Source of the DNA: Bifidobacterium eulemuris
GTDB taxonomy: Bacteria > Actinomycetota > Actinomycetes > Actinomycetales > Bifidobacteriaceae
Length of the DNA: 64,000 nucleotides
Assembly (NCBI RefSeq): GCF_014898155.1
Contig: NZ_CP062938.1
Span: 2,542,001 to 2,606,000, forward strand
Direction of reading: 5' to 3'
The notes beneath the pieces were generated by a model. The model was given only the letters and a program-made list of their open reading frames with translations. It was not told the DNA's origin and made no database searches. A program made the translations under genes and the position numbers. Position 1 is the stretch's first letter; each line of letters begins with the position of its first letter. Shown piece after piece: positions 53,363 through 63,335 of the stretch.

Positions 53363-55267
53363 ATGAGTTTATGGTCTTGTCTGCTGACGACTTTCGATTC
53401 GGTGCAAAACGCTGCAGGCTTGCAAGCTGTGGAAAAAGACGCCAATGGCAATGATGTCGTTGATGAAAAAAAGACGTTGTTGCCTCTTTATCACACGACA
53501 ATGCACGTGCAGATTTGCGTCACGCTGAATCAGCATGGTGAACTGCTACACATCGAAAAGGAACCCCGGCCTCGTACCATCATCATTCCTTGCACTGAGG
53601 AATCGATGGGACGAACCAGTAAGCCTGTGCCGCATCCGTTGTGTGATCAGCTGCAGTATGTCGACAAAGGTTTTGACGATATGAAAACGACTATGTACCT
53701 GAAACAACTCGCCGAATGGAAGGGAAACGATCCAAAGCTTAACGCGATATATGCGTATGTCTCCGCACGGAGCGTTAGCGAGGATGCGTCTGAATGTGGG
53801 GTTGCTCTGTCCGAAAAAGATCGAAAGATTGGGATTCGTTTTGCTGTGCAGCTTCCAGGTGAGTATAACCCCCATGTGGAGGATGATGTTAATCTCCGGA
53901 ATCGGTGGATTGAGTACCGTCAGCGCGGGCGCATGAGAGATGGGACTGATTTATTCGGCAAGGAGCTCTATGCGCAAGCTGCCAATTTCCCCAAAAACAT
54001 TGTTGGCACTGCAGGCAATGCCAAACTGATTTCGGCCAACGACTCGACGAATTTCACGTTTAGGGGGCGCTATGCTGACCGAGACGAAGCGTTGCGCATT
54101 GACGCGGAGACATCGCAGAAGATTCACTCCACATTGCGCTGGCTGATCAATCGACATGGAACCATTACCGATACACAAGCCATCGTTACATGGGCTGTGG
54201 GAGCGCCCAATGATGAAATTGTAGATCCTATGGCGCAATTCGGCGATCTCTCGGATTTCCTGCCGGCCACGGAGACGGAGTCCGATGCGCTGCAGGATGC
54301 GCTTGTCCGAACGGATGTCAGTTACGCGAAACGCTTCCGTGCGTTGCTAGGGGGCTATGGAAGTCCAGATTTTCTAGAGCGTCATGCCGACACGATGGTG
54401 GTGGTGATTCTCGATGCGGCCACGTCAGGTCGATTGAGCGTTACATATTACCGTGAGCTGCAAAAAGACGAATATATCGAGAGCGTGATGAATTGGCATG
54501 TCGATTCATCATGGCCGATGGTCCGGTTTGAAAAGGATTCCGCAAAAACCGATGGTTCCGCCAAGCCGATTCACTATATCGGATCTCCATCTTTCATCGA
54601 CATCATCAATTGTGCTTATCCCACTACGGATCGCAGCGGCAAGAGCTACAAGAGATTCGAAAAGAACGTTAGGAAACAGCTTATTGAATGTATGTTCAGC
54701 AATAGCGAACTACCACGCTCGCTGCTCAATGCCGTTGCTCGCAAAGTCTCGAGACCTATGGGATATGACAGTCCTACGGCATGGAATCGAGATCTCGGCA
54801 TTGCCTGCAGCATGTGGAAAAAACATTTCAACGATGAATTCAAACGCAACGGAACAAAGGAGATAAAGGTGGAACTGGATCCAAAGAGAACAGATCGGGA
54901 CTATTTATATGGTCGGTTGCTGGCGTTGATGGACAATTTTGAGGAAAGGGAGATGTACCGCCGTGGTATTGGCGGAACCCGTCAAACCAACGCTATGAGA
55001 CTGATGAGTAATTTTGCGGCTAAACCATATGCGACATGGGGAAACTTGTGGGATCGACTTTTGCCGTATATGGCGGCTGCATCACCGGGTGTGTCTAATA
55101 AGTTCCGTGATGACATTGATGACGTTATAGCACTCTTCGAGAATGGCGAGTATGAAGACAAGAGTCCCCTCTCTCCGCTGTACCTCGTGGGTTATTCGCA
55201 TCAGCGTAGATATCTGCGGCAACAAGCCCAAGAAAAAGCTGCGAAAAAGAGAAGCGAGGCCGAATGA
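53363..55267 (+). CDS. cas8c: Cas8c large subunit of Cascade
   Basis: The 634-residue protein is the I-C large subunit, which reads the PAM and loads target DNA. It begins MSLWSCLLTTFDSVQNAAGL and contains the conserved NxTxFxFRGRY-like block (STNFTFRGRYADRDEAL, about 228-244) and ending RDYLYGRLLALMDNFEE, shared with Cas11c. ATG 53363 starts 5 bp after the cas5 stop; ATG 53351, overlapping that stop, is an alternative. The C-terminal 132 codons also encode cas11c. Confidence 0.93.
   Translation: MSLWSCLLTTFDSVQNAAGLQAVEKDANGNDVVDEKKTLLPLYHTTMHVQICVTLNQHGELLHIEKEPRPRTIIIPCTEESMGRTSKPVPHPLCDQLQYVDKGFDDMKTTMYLKQLAEWKGNDPKLNAIYAYVSARSVSEDASECGVALSEKDRKIGIRFAVQLPGEYNPHVEDDVNLRNRWIEYRQRGRMRDGTDLFGKELYAQAANFPKNIVGTAGNAKLISANDSTNFTFRGRYADRDEALRIDAETSQKIHSTLRWLINRHGTITDTQAIVTWAVGAPNDEIVDPMAQFGDLSDFLPATETESDALQDALVRTDVSYAKRFRALLGGYGSPDFLERHADTMVVVILDAATSGRLSVTYYRELQKDEYIESVMNWHVDSSWPMVRFEKDSAKTDGSAKPIHYIGSPSFIDIINCAYPTTDRSGKSYKRFEKNVRKQLIECMFSNSELPRSLLNAVARKVSRPMGYDSPTAWNRDLGIACSMWKKHFNDEFKRNGTKEIKVELDPKRTDRDYLYGRLLALMDNFEEREMYRRGIGGTRQTNAMRLMSNFAAKPYATWGNLWDRLLPYMAAASPGVSNKFRDDIDDVIALFENGEYEDKSPLSPLYLVGYSHQRRYLRQQAQEKAAKKRSEAE
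54869..55267 (+). CDS. cas11: Cas11c small subunit, translated from inside cas8c
   Basis: An in-frame GTG at 54869 is preceded by AAGGAG (54857-54862) with a 6-nt spacer, a near-ideal start inside cas8c. The product would have 132 residues, helical and basic at the end, beginning VELDPKRTDRDYLYGRLLA. Internal translation of a Cas11 subunit from cas8c is known for type I-C systems, and the position matches. Whether it is made here is inferred from the ribosome site. Confidence 0.8.
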   Translation: MELDPKRTDRDYLYGRLLALMDNFEEREMYRRGIGGTRQTNAMRLMSNFAAKPYATWGNLWDRLLPYMAAASPGVSNKFRDDIDDVIALFENGEYEDKSPLSPLYLVGYSHQRRYLRQQAQEKAAKKRSEAE

Positions 55268-55330
55268 GGTCCTATTTATGCATCAATTTAGAACAATATA
55301 AAGATTGAATTTCGGTATTAAGGAGCAATA

Positions 55331-56182
55331 ATGAATAGCTTGGCATATAAGATTGATTACGTCGTCTCCATCGCGGCCAAGAACGCGAATCCCAATGGTG
55401 ATCCGCTGGATGGTAATCGTCCTCGCACCACTTTCGAAGGTTTTGGCGAGATCTCGGATGTCGCGTTGAAACGGAAAATTCGCAATCGTCTGCAGGACGA
55501 AGGCGAACGTATTTTTGTACAGGCGGATGAGCGTTCCGATGATGGCGCGAAGTCGTTGTCAGACCGATTCAATACGTTCCTGAAGACGCTGCCTAAAGAC
55601 GAACAGAAACAGAAGGAACTGGTATCCAAGAAAGCGTGCGAGAACTGGCTTGATGTCCGTGCGTTCGGTCAGGTTTTCGCATTTAAGAAGGCGAAGGATA
55701 AGGATGTCGACGAGGTGTCGCTCGGCGTCCGGGGGCCTGTTTCCATCCAGCCGGCGTTTTCCACTCAGCCGATAGCCATCGATGATGTGCAGATCACGAA
55801 GTCGGTGAACAGTGAAACCACGGACACCGGTAAGAAATCCTCGGACACCATGGGTATGAAATACCGTGTTTCCGGTCGTGTGGTGTATACGACATGTGGC
55901 AGCATCAGCCCGCAGCTGGCCGAGAAGACCGGCTTCTCCGAAGCCGATGCTGAGAAAATCAAGCAGGCTTTGTTGTCGCTGTTCGAAAACGACGAAAGCT
56001 CAGCGCGCCCGGCCGGTTCCATGGAGGTGTTGAACGTGGTCTGGTTCACGCACAACTGCAAGGGCGGACAGTATTCTTCAGCCAAAGTGCATCGTGCGGT
56101 CACTGTGAGTGACGACGGTGCTGTGACTGTGAACCCGGAGGAAATTCCCGGCTTGCAATACGAGATTCTTTCGGGACGCTGA
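55331..56182 (+). CDS. cas7: Cas7c backbone subunit of Cascade
   Basis: The 283-residue protein opens with IDYVVSIAAKNANPNGDPLDGNRPR, the Csd2/Cas7 signature, and has the RAMP fold that forms the crRNA-binding filament (RGPVSIQPAFSTQPIAI, MGMKYRVSGRVVYTT). AAGGAGCAATA precedes ATG 55331. It comes 63 bp after cas8c. Confidence 0.96.
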   Translation: MNSLAYKIDYVVSIAAKNANPNGDPLDGNRPRTTFEGFGEISDVALKRKIRNRLQDEGERIFVQADERSDDGAKSLSDRFNTFLKTLPKDEQKQKELVSKKACENWLDVRAFGQVFAFKKAKDKDVDEVSLGVRGPVSIQPAFSTQPIAIDDVQITKSVNSETTDTGKKSSDTMGMKYRVSGRVVYTTCGSISPQLAEKTGFSEADAEKIKQALLSLFENDESSARPAGSMEVLNVVWFTHNCKGGQYSSAKVHRAVTVSDDGAVTVNPEEIPGLQYEILSGR

Positions 56183-56222
56183 TTTTCGAGTCAGATTGCA
56201 GTTACGCGGTGGAGGGTCGCAT

Positions 56223-56900
56223 ATGAAAGGGCCGGACGGTTATCCAGAGGACGATTGGCTGGCCCTTTCCGGCATCCAGCACTTTTCGTTCTGCAAACGG
56301 CAGTGGGCACTAATCCATATCGAGCAGCTGTGGTCGGAGAACTATCTGACCACAGCAGGTTTTCTCGAGCACGATAGAGCACATGATTACGCCGCGTCTG
56401 AATCACGTGGCAATACGCTAATTATGCGTGATCTTCGAATCTTTTCACGAACGTTGGGAGTTACCGGTGCCTGTGATGTGGTGGAGTTCCAGCGTTCATC
56501 GGATGGTGTACCTCTGCATGGACGGGAGGGCCTATGGCTTCCATACCCAATCGAATACAAGCATGGTAAATCTAAAATCAACGATGCGGATCGACTCCAG
56601 TTATGCGCTGAAGCCATGTGTCTTGAAGAGATGCTCGCTTGCGCGATACCAGAAGGCGCGTTGTTCTACCGGGAAACAAAAAGGCGCGAACAGGTAGTCC
56701 TAAACGACGATCTTCGGTTCAAAGTCCGGGAATTGTTCGAGCAAATGCATGATCTGATGAAGAGAGGATGGACGCCGGTGGTCAAAACCGGCAAATCATG
56801 TGCAGCTTGTTCGTTGAAGGACTGGTGCCTGCCGGAATTGCAAAAAACAAAAACAGCGCGTGAATACATCGACGAGTATGTCAACGATGATGTGGGCTGA
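56223..56900 (+). CDS. cas4: Cas4 nuclease, spacer acquisition
   Basis: The 225-residue protein is a RecB-like nuclease that trims prespacers and selects PAM ends. It shows the iron-sulfur cysteines (first in HFSFCKRQW, then CAACSLKDWC near the end), and the nuclease motif with YPIEYKHGK. GGAGGGTCGCAT precedes ATG 56223; the longer frame from 56196 has no canonical start. It lies 14 bp before cas1. Confidence 0.95.
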   Translation: MKGPDGYPEDDWLALSGIQHFSFCKRQWALIHIEQLWSENYLTTAGFLEHDRAHDYAASESRGNTLIMRDLRIFSRTLGVTGACDVVEFQRSSDGVPLHGREGLWLPYPIEYKHGKSKINDADRLQLCAEAMCLEEMLACAIPEGALFYRETKRREQVVLNDDLRFKVRELFEQMHDLMKRGWTPVVKTGKSCAACSLKDWCLPELQKTKTAREYIDEYVNDDVG

Positions 56901-56914
56901 ACGGGGAGTATCTG

Positions 56915-57946
56915 ATGAGACAACTGCTGAATACGTTGTTTGTGACGACTGAGGATGTGTATCTGTCTTTAGAGAACGACAATGTGGTCGTTCATCAAGA
57001 TGACCAGATTCTAGCGAAGGTTCCGCTGCGCTCGATAGAGTCCATCCTCTGTTTTTCATACAAAGGAGCATCTCCATCGTTAATGGGGCGCTGCGGCGAA
57101 CTTGGCGTCGGGCTATCGTTCTATTCGCCGCGAGGAAGGTACTACTGTTCGATTCTTGGTGAAAACAACCGTAACGTTCTGCTGCGTCGTGCACAGTACA
57201 GGTATGCGGACGATGAGGTCTTGTCATTGACATTGGCGAAATCGTTTATTTTGGGAAAAGTGTTTAACTCACGATGGGTGCTGGAGCGTGCGAAACGTGA
57301 TCATGCACTGCGGGTGAATGTGAAACGATTGTCTGAGCAGAGCGAACGTCTTGCGCATTCGTTGCGGGATATTCGCGGATGCGAGTCCATGGAAGCGCTA
57401 AGAGGGATAGAGGGGATAGCTGCTAAGGATTACTTCTATGCCTTTGACGATCTGATTCTTAAGAGCAAGGATGATTTCTTCTTTGAAGAAAGAACACGGC
57501 GTCCTCCTCTTGACAAGATGAATGCGTTACTGTCTTTTATCTATTCGGTAGTGACCAACGATTGCGTTGCTGCGCTGCAGGGAGTTGGCTTGGATCCCTA
57601 CGTGGGATTCATGCATGTTGATCGTCCTGGACGAGCCTCTCTCGCCTTGGATCTGGTTGAGGAGTTTCGTCCTGTTCTCGCGGATCGTTTCGCGCTGACT
57701 TTGGTTAATACAGGAGTGGTTCAATCCAAAGATTTTGAGCAGCGTGAAAACGGAGGGGTGTTTCTGACTGATTCAGGTCGAAAGGCGGTATTGTCTTCTT
57801 GGCAGAAACGGAAGATGGAGTTGATAACCCATCCTTTCCTGCAAGAGAGAATTTCTTGGGGATTGGTCCCATATGTGCAGGCGTTGCTGCTGGCTCGCTT
57901 GCTACGTGGTGATCTTGATGCTTATCCGCCTTTCTTTTGGAAGTGA
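56915..57946 (+). CDS. cas1: Cas1 integrase, type I-C
   Basis: The 343-residue protein has the I-C Cas1 start (RQLLNTLFVTTEDVYLSLENDNVVV), the beta-rich N-terminal domain and the helical catalytic domain with Glu in NDCVAALQGVGLDPYVGFMHVDRPGRASLALDLVEEFRP. It integrates spacers as a Cas1-Cas2 complex. GGGGAGTATCTG precedes ATG 56915. Confidence 0.97.
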   Translation: MRQLLNTLFVTTEDVYLSLENDNVVVHQDDQILAKVPLRSIESILCFSYKGASPSLMGRCGELGVGLSFYSPRGRYYCSILGENNRNVLLRRAQYRYADDEVLSLTLAKSFILGKVFNSRWVLERAKRDHALRVNVKRLSEQSERLAHSLRDIRGCESMEALRGIEGIAAKDYFYAFDDLILKSKDDFFFEERTRRPPLDKMNALLSFIYSVVTNDCVAALQGVGLDPYVGFMHVDRPGRASLALDLVEEFRPVLADRFALTLVNTGVVQSKDFEQRENGGVFLTDSGRKAVLSSWQKRKMELITHPFLQERISWGLVPYVQALLLARLLRGDLDAYPPFFWK

Positions 57947-57952
57947 CGAATC

Positions 57953-58243
57953 ATGATGGTGGTTGTGGCTTACGACGTTAATACGGAAACGCCGGAAGGG
58001 CGGAAAAGACTTCGTGCGGTGGCAAAAATCAGCGCAAAATACGGGCAGCGTGTGCAGAACAGCGTGTTTGAATGTGAAGTTTCGCCGTCGGATTATTTGA
58101 TGTTGGTACATGATCTTGTGGAGGTGATGGATCAAGAACGAGACAGTCTTCGCATGTATAAACTTGGTGCCAAGCACTCGTCCAAGATTGAACAGTTCGG
58201 CAGGCGGCGACATCTTCCCGTTGATGATGTGATGTTGATTTAA
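57953..58243 (+). CDS. cas2: Cas2 subunit of the integrase
   Basis: The 96-residue protein has the ferredoxin-like Cas2 fold: MVVVAYDVNTETPEGRKRLRAVAKISAKYGQRVQNSVFECEVS. It starts 6 bp after the cas1 stop and is the last gene before the leader. Either of two tandem ATGs (57953, 57956) could start it. Confidence 0.97.
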   Translation: MMVVVAYDVNTETPEGRKRLRAVAKISAKYGQRVQNSVFECEVSPSDYLMLVHDLVEVMDQERDSLRMYKLGAKHSSKIEQFGRRRHLPVDDVMLI

Positions 58244-58505
58244 TGGGTTTCTCATATATGTGGTGCGAAATGGAAGCGCTCAGAAAATCCCTGGTTCCTT
58301 CGCACCGCTAAATTTGTGTTCAGGCTGTAGCGAATCTTTTTAGCAGATTCCGTTTGATGCTTGATAACTGAATAGTGGGCATTGATGTGAGACAAGAGAT
58401 CGATGATGCATGTTTGCTGATCACTCTCTACAATAAACTCGCATAATATCAACGTGCGGATGAGCTCTTCGTCCCATATATCGAGATGGAGAGCCCATCT
58501 GTGCA
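58244..58505 (+). promoter_or_regulatory. CRISPR leader
   Basis: The 262-bp gap between cas2 and the first repeat is AT-rich. It contains an inverted repeat GGTGCGAA (58262-58269) and TTCGCACC (58299-58306), and TATA-like stretches (CATAATATC at 58443, CATATATCG at 58476) that could drive pre-crRNA. No gene is visible in it. Confidence 0.75.
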
Positions 58506-61500
58506 GTCACCTGCCTCACGGCAGGTGTGGATCGAAACCTGGATCGATTGTGCTCGACAAGGGCCTTTCGGGGTCACCTGCCTCACGGCAGGTGTGGATC
58601 GAAACAGGAAGGCGACTTGTGCATGTTCACGGCCAACGGGTCACCTGCCTCACGGCAGGTGTGGATCGAAACCAGCAATGCACGTACATGGGTTGATTGG
58701 CGTACAGTCACCTGCCTCACGGCAGGTGTGGATCGAAACTTCGCGGCCTGATTGGCGAAGCGTGTGGGCTTGAGTCACCTGCCTCACGGCAGGTGTGGAT
58801 CGAAACGAGTGGGTGCCCAACACCGAAGGAACCGTGAAGCTGTCACCTGCCTCACGGCAGGTGTGGATCGAAACGTCTTCGAAGCGGTGTGGCGGGCGGC
58901 GTTAGGAGAGTCACCTGCCTCACGGCAGGTGTGGATCGAAACTCCAACATCTGGAACACGATGGTCAACGCCGTCGGTCACCTGCCTCACGGCAGGTGTG
59001 GATCGAAACTTCCTCCGACCTTGGGTCTAAACTTGGTCACGGGTCACCTGCCTCACGGCAGGTGTGGATCGAAACACTTTGGCGAGTTCGTCGATGCTGG
59101 ATACCTGCTGGTCACCTGCCTCACGGCAGGTGTGGATCGAAACGCGTCGAGCATCTCCTGGAGTCCCATGACGGCGAGTCACCTGCCTCACGGCAGGTGT
59201 GGATCGAAACGTCGAGGGTGAATTCGTGCGAGACGCTGGCGAGGTGTCACCTGCCTCACGGCAGGTGTGGATCGAAACTTGCCGATGGGCAAGGGGTTGT
59301 GGCCGATGCGGGTCACCTGCCTCACGGCAGGTGTGGATCGAAACATGCACGTCGAGTTTGAGGTCGGAGCGCAGGAGTCACCTGCCTCACGGCAGGTGTG
59401 GATCGAAACTCCTTGGTCCGCGCGGGGTATTCGCCGACCTTGAGTCACCTGCCTCACGGCAGGTGTGGATCGAAACCTTGCCGGCCTCGCCGTACGTGTT
59501 GTCGGGGTCGGTCACCTGCCTCACGGCAGGTGTGGATCGAAACAAATCCATGCCCCGCTACTAGGTTCGAGGTCGCGTCACCTGCCTCACGGCAGGTGTG
59601 GATCGAAACGCTGTAGGTGAGGAAGTTGGTGTTTATCCACGTCGTCACCTGCCTCACGGCAGGTGTGGATCGAAACATGCCCACGATGGCCACACGACTG
59701 AAGGCCACCGGTCACCTGCCTCACGGCAGGTGTGGATCGAAACCTCGACTTCGACCCCATGCCGTTCAGCGCGGACGGTCACCTGCCTCACGGCAGGTGT
59801 GGATCGAAACTCCGTGGTCAGTTTCCCCTGGCCTGCGGTCTGGGGTCACCTGCCTCACGGCAGGTGTGGATCGAAACCAATAACGTTGGCCAATTCGGCC
59901 TCCTTTCCGCCCGTCACCTGCCTCACGGCAGGTGTGGATCGAAACACGGTGTCGCTGCCGCCCTTGCTGTACGGCATGGTCACCTGCCTCACGGCAGGTG
60001 TGGATCGAAACGTGTAGGTCAGGTTGCTGCCCTCGACGGCCGCTGTCACCTGCCTCACGGCAGGTGTGGATCGAAACTAAAAAATATAAGAAGAGAACAT
60101 CATGGAAGAGAGTCACCTGCCTCACGGCAGGTGTGGATCGAAACTATCGCGCGACCCAACGAATTTGGCAGAAACCGGTCACCTGCCTCACGGCAGGTGT
60201 GGATCGAAACGCTTTTGTTCTGCGCGGAGGTCAGACGCTCCTGTCACCTGCCTCACGGCAGGTGTGGATCGAAACTCCCAGGGCATCTCCTTGGGCCGGT
60301 ACACGTAGGGTCACCTGCCTCACGGCAGGTGTGGATCGAAACACGGACGGCCTGCTGCCAGTCAAGTTCGGCGCGGTCACCTGCCTCACGGCAGGTGTGG
60401 ATCGAAACCTCCCTAATACAACGCCCGCGACTGCGGTGCCGGTGTCACCTGCCTCACGGCAGGTGTGGATCGAAACCGACCGACGGGGCGGCAGTCGCCG
60501 CCGTGTCCGGTCACCTGCCTCACGGCAGGTGTGGATCGAAACCTCCCTAATACAACGCCCGCGACTGCGGTGCCGGGTCACCTGCCTCACGGCAGGTGTG
60601 GATCGAAACAAAGCCGCATGGGACCTCATACGCGACGCCATCAGTCACCTGCCTCACGGCAGGTGTGGATCGAAACTGGCAGGCGTGGTGGTATGCGCCA
60701 GCGAGGTAGGTCACCTGCCTCACGGCAGGTGTGGATCGAAACCTTTCTGGCATGCCGGCGAGCGCCGGCGCTGTTTGAAGTCACCTGCCTCACGGCAGGT
60801 GTGGATCGAAACAGGACATGCTGCGCGACGGCAGCCTCACCCACCTGTCACCTGCCTCACGGCAGGTGTGGATCGAAACGCTGATGTCGCGGTCGAGGCA
60901 GCAGGCGGCGCGGGTCACCTGCCTCACGGCAGGTGTGGATCGAAACAACTCGGTACAGGGCGACGCGGCGAGCCTCGAAGTCACCTGCCTCACGGCAGGT
61001 GTGGATCGAAACCACGGAAGCAGCATGCCCCTGTAGTCTCGCCGCCGGTCACCTGCCTCACGGCAGGTGTGGATCGAAACATCTGCTGCAGCTGAGTGTT
61101 AGCCGCCTGCTTCGGTCACCTGCCTCACGGCAGGTGTGGATCGAAACAGGCAGAACCTCGCCAAGGCCACCAGCGCGAACAGTCACCTGCCTCACGGCAG
61201 GTGTGGATCGAAACCTGCCGGGTCTGTGGAGATGATGATCTGGCCGGCGTCACCTGCCTCACGGCAGGTGTGGATCGAAACAACGCCAAGGACCGAGGAA
61301 TATCCATCGACCTCGTCACCTGCCTCACGGCAGGTGTGGATCGAAACACGGCCCACGCGCCGTACTGCGACCCATCCCTGAGGTCACCTGCCTCACGGCA
61401 GGTGTGGATCGAAACCTGTAAGGCCACCATATCGTCAACGCGGTAAGCAGTCACCTGCCTCACGGCAGGTGTGGATCGAAACAGCATCGCTTCGGCGGTC

Positions 61501-62424
61501 TTTCGCCATCGTTTTTGTCACCTGCCTCACGGCAGGTGTGGATCGAAACCTCGGAAGTGAACTGTTCGCCGTATTCCGACACCAGGTCACCTGCCTCACG
61601 GCAGGTGTGGATCGAAACACATTGCCGGTGGCGACGCATTCGAACACCATGGTCACCTGCCTCACGGCAGGTGTGGATCGAAACACCGATTGGAATCTGG
61701 TCTCCACACGGATCGTGGCGTCACCTGCCTCACGGCAGGTGTGGATCGAAACAGTGTTTTGCACGACACGTTCGAGGATATGTGTTCGGTCACCTGCCTC
61801 ACGGCAGGTGTGGATCGAAACTGCAAGGGCATGTTCGGTTCGTCGGCCCACCGCCAGTCACCTGCCTCACGGCAGGTGTGGATCGAAACCTACCTGCGCG
61901 CGGATCTCAGCGCCGGCGACCGGTGTCACCTGCCTCACGGCAGGTGTGGATCGAAACTTCACCGTCCTCTCGGCCGAGCCGAACACCAACGGTCACCTGC
62001 CTCACGGCAGGTGTGGATCGAAACAACGCCATCGTGCCGATCGTCGGCACCGTCATCGTCACCTGCCTCACGGCAGGTGTGGATCGAAACGAGCGCGCCC
62101 GCGACGACGTGGAGGCGGTCAGGGGTCACCTGCCTCACGGCAGGTGTGGATCGAAACGCCGAGGGGTCCGGCAAGTCCTACCCGGCGGGCAGTCACCTGC
62201 CTCACGGCAGGTGTGGATCGAAACACGAAGTACTGCTGGCCCTTGCCTGTCACGAGCGGTCACCTGCCTCACGGCAGGTGTGGATCGAAACACATCGGCG
62301 CCGTTCGCTATCGCGATCGAGGCGTAGTCACCTGCCTCACGGCAGGTGTGGATCGAAACCCATACCAGGAGAAGAAGGAGCCGACATGGAGGTCACCTGC
62401 CTCACGGCAGGTGTGGATCGAAAC
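58506..62424 (+). CRISPR. type I-C CRISPR array, 59 repeats and 58 spacers
   Basis: The 33-bp repeat begins GTCACCTGCC and ends GTGGATCGAAAC; its arms CACCTGCC and GGCAGGTG form an 8-bp stem over TCAC. I counted 59 copies by position, the first at 58506-58538 and the last at 62392-62424, with no variant noticed at either end. Spacers are 32-37 nt, mostly 34. The 3' GAAAC end and the cas genes to the left place the leader at 58244-58505. One spacer occurs twice (60409-60443 and 60543-60576). The lack of a degenerate last repeat suggests the true end lies beyond the adjacent IS. Confidence 0.98.
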
Positions 62425-62549
62425 CAGAATGTGTTTTGTCAAGTTCGTGTCGGCTGGATATTCATGTTGTTTTCCGCAGGTTGTGCAGCGGGTTTTCCGC
62501 GGGATGATCGTTCCGTGGGTCCGCCCGCCGCCTTGGTCTGGTTTGTTGG

Positions 62550-63335
62550 TTATTTGGTCATGAGGGCGTTGCGGCTGCGGTAGCTTTCGCCCTTGAACCG
62601 GATGAGCCGTCCGTGGTGGACGGTGCGGTCGACGACCGCGGCGGCCATGTTCGGGTCCCCGAACACCCTGGCCCATCCGCTGAATTCGATGTTGGTGGTG
62701 TAGACGACGCTCCTTGTCTCGTAGGAATCGGATATGACCTGGAAGAGGAGGCGGCTGCCCTCCTCGTCGATGGGGATGTAGCCGAGCTCGTCGATGATCA
62801 GGAGGCGGGCCTTGGCGATGGCGGCGAGCTCCTTGTCGAGCCGGTTGTCCTGTTTCGCGCGTCTCAGGCGCATGACCAGGCTTGAGGCGGTGAAGAACCT
62901 TACCGGTATCCCGGCCCGGCACGCGGCCCGTCCCAGCGCGATCGCGAGGTGCGTCTTTCCGGTGCCGACGTTGCCGTAGAGCACGAGGTCCTCGGTCCTA
63001 CCGACGAATTCGAGGGATTCGAGCTGGCTCCGTCCCCAGTCGGCGGGCATGTCTAGGTTGGTCCAGTCGTATCCGTCGAGCTCCTTGTCGGACGGGAAGC
63101 CGGCGGTCTTCATCAGACGGGCGCGTTTGGCATGGTCGCGTGATTCGAGTTCGGCCTCGAACCAGCGTTCGATGAAGTCGAGCTGGGCGGGCGTGGCCCC
63201 GGCCAGCGTGTTGGCGAGTACGCTGCGGGTGAGCGTGAGCTGTTTGCTCATCTCCATGATGCGCTGGCTCTTGGCGATGGTGTCGGCCCTGCGGCGGCGG
63301 GTCTCGGGGATCTGCGGTTCGGGTCTCGTGCTCAT
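62550..63335 (-). CDS. istB: IstB-like ATPase of the IS21 element
   Basis: The 261-residue AAA+ protein has Walker A GNVGTGKTH (about 110-118), Walker B LLIIDELGYIP and the sensor VYTTNIEFSGW. It is the transposition helper that assists IstA in target selection. ATG 63335 overlaps the istA stop; the longer frame to 63524 is upstream extension over istA. Confidence 0.95.
   Translation of the reverse strand: MSTRPEPQIPETRRRRADTIAKSQRIMEMSKQLTLTRSVLANTLAGATPAQLDFIERWFEAELESRDHAKRARLMKTAGFPSDKELDGYDWTNLDMPADWGRSQLESLEFVGRTEDLVLYGNVGTGKTHLAIALGRAACRAGIPVRFFTASSLVMRLRRAKQDNRLDKELAAIAKARLLIIDELGYIPIDEEGSRLLFQVISDSYETRSVVYTTNIEFSGWARVFGDPNMAAAVVDRTVHHGRLIRFKGESYRSRNALMTK

Noticed and set aside
59732..62583. 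Several long frames across the CRISPR array
   Set aside because: They consist of translated repeats (HLPHGRCGSK, SPASRQVWIET) and spacers; the array is non-coding.
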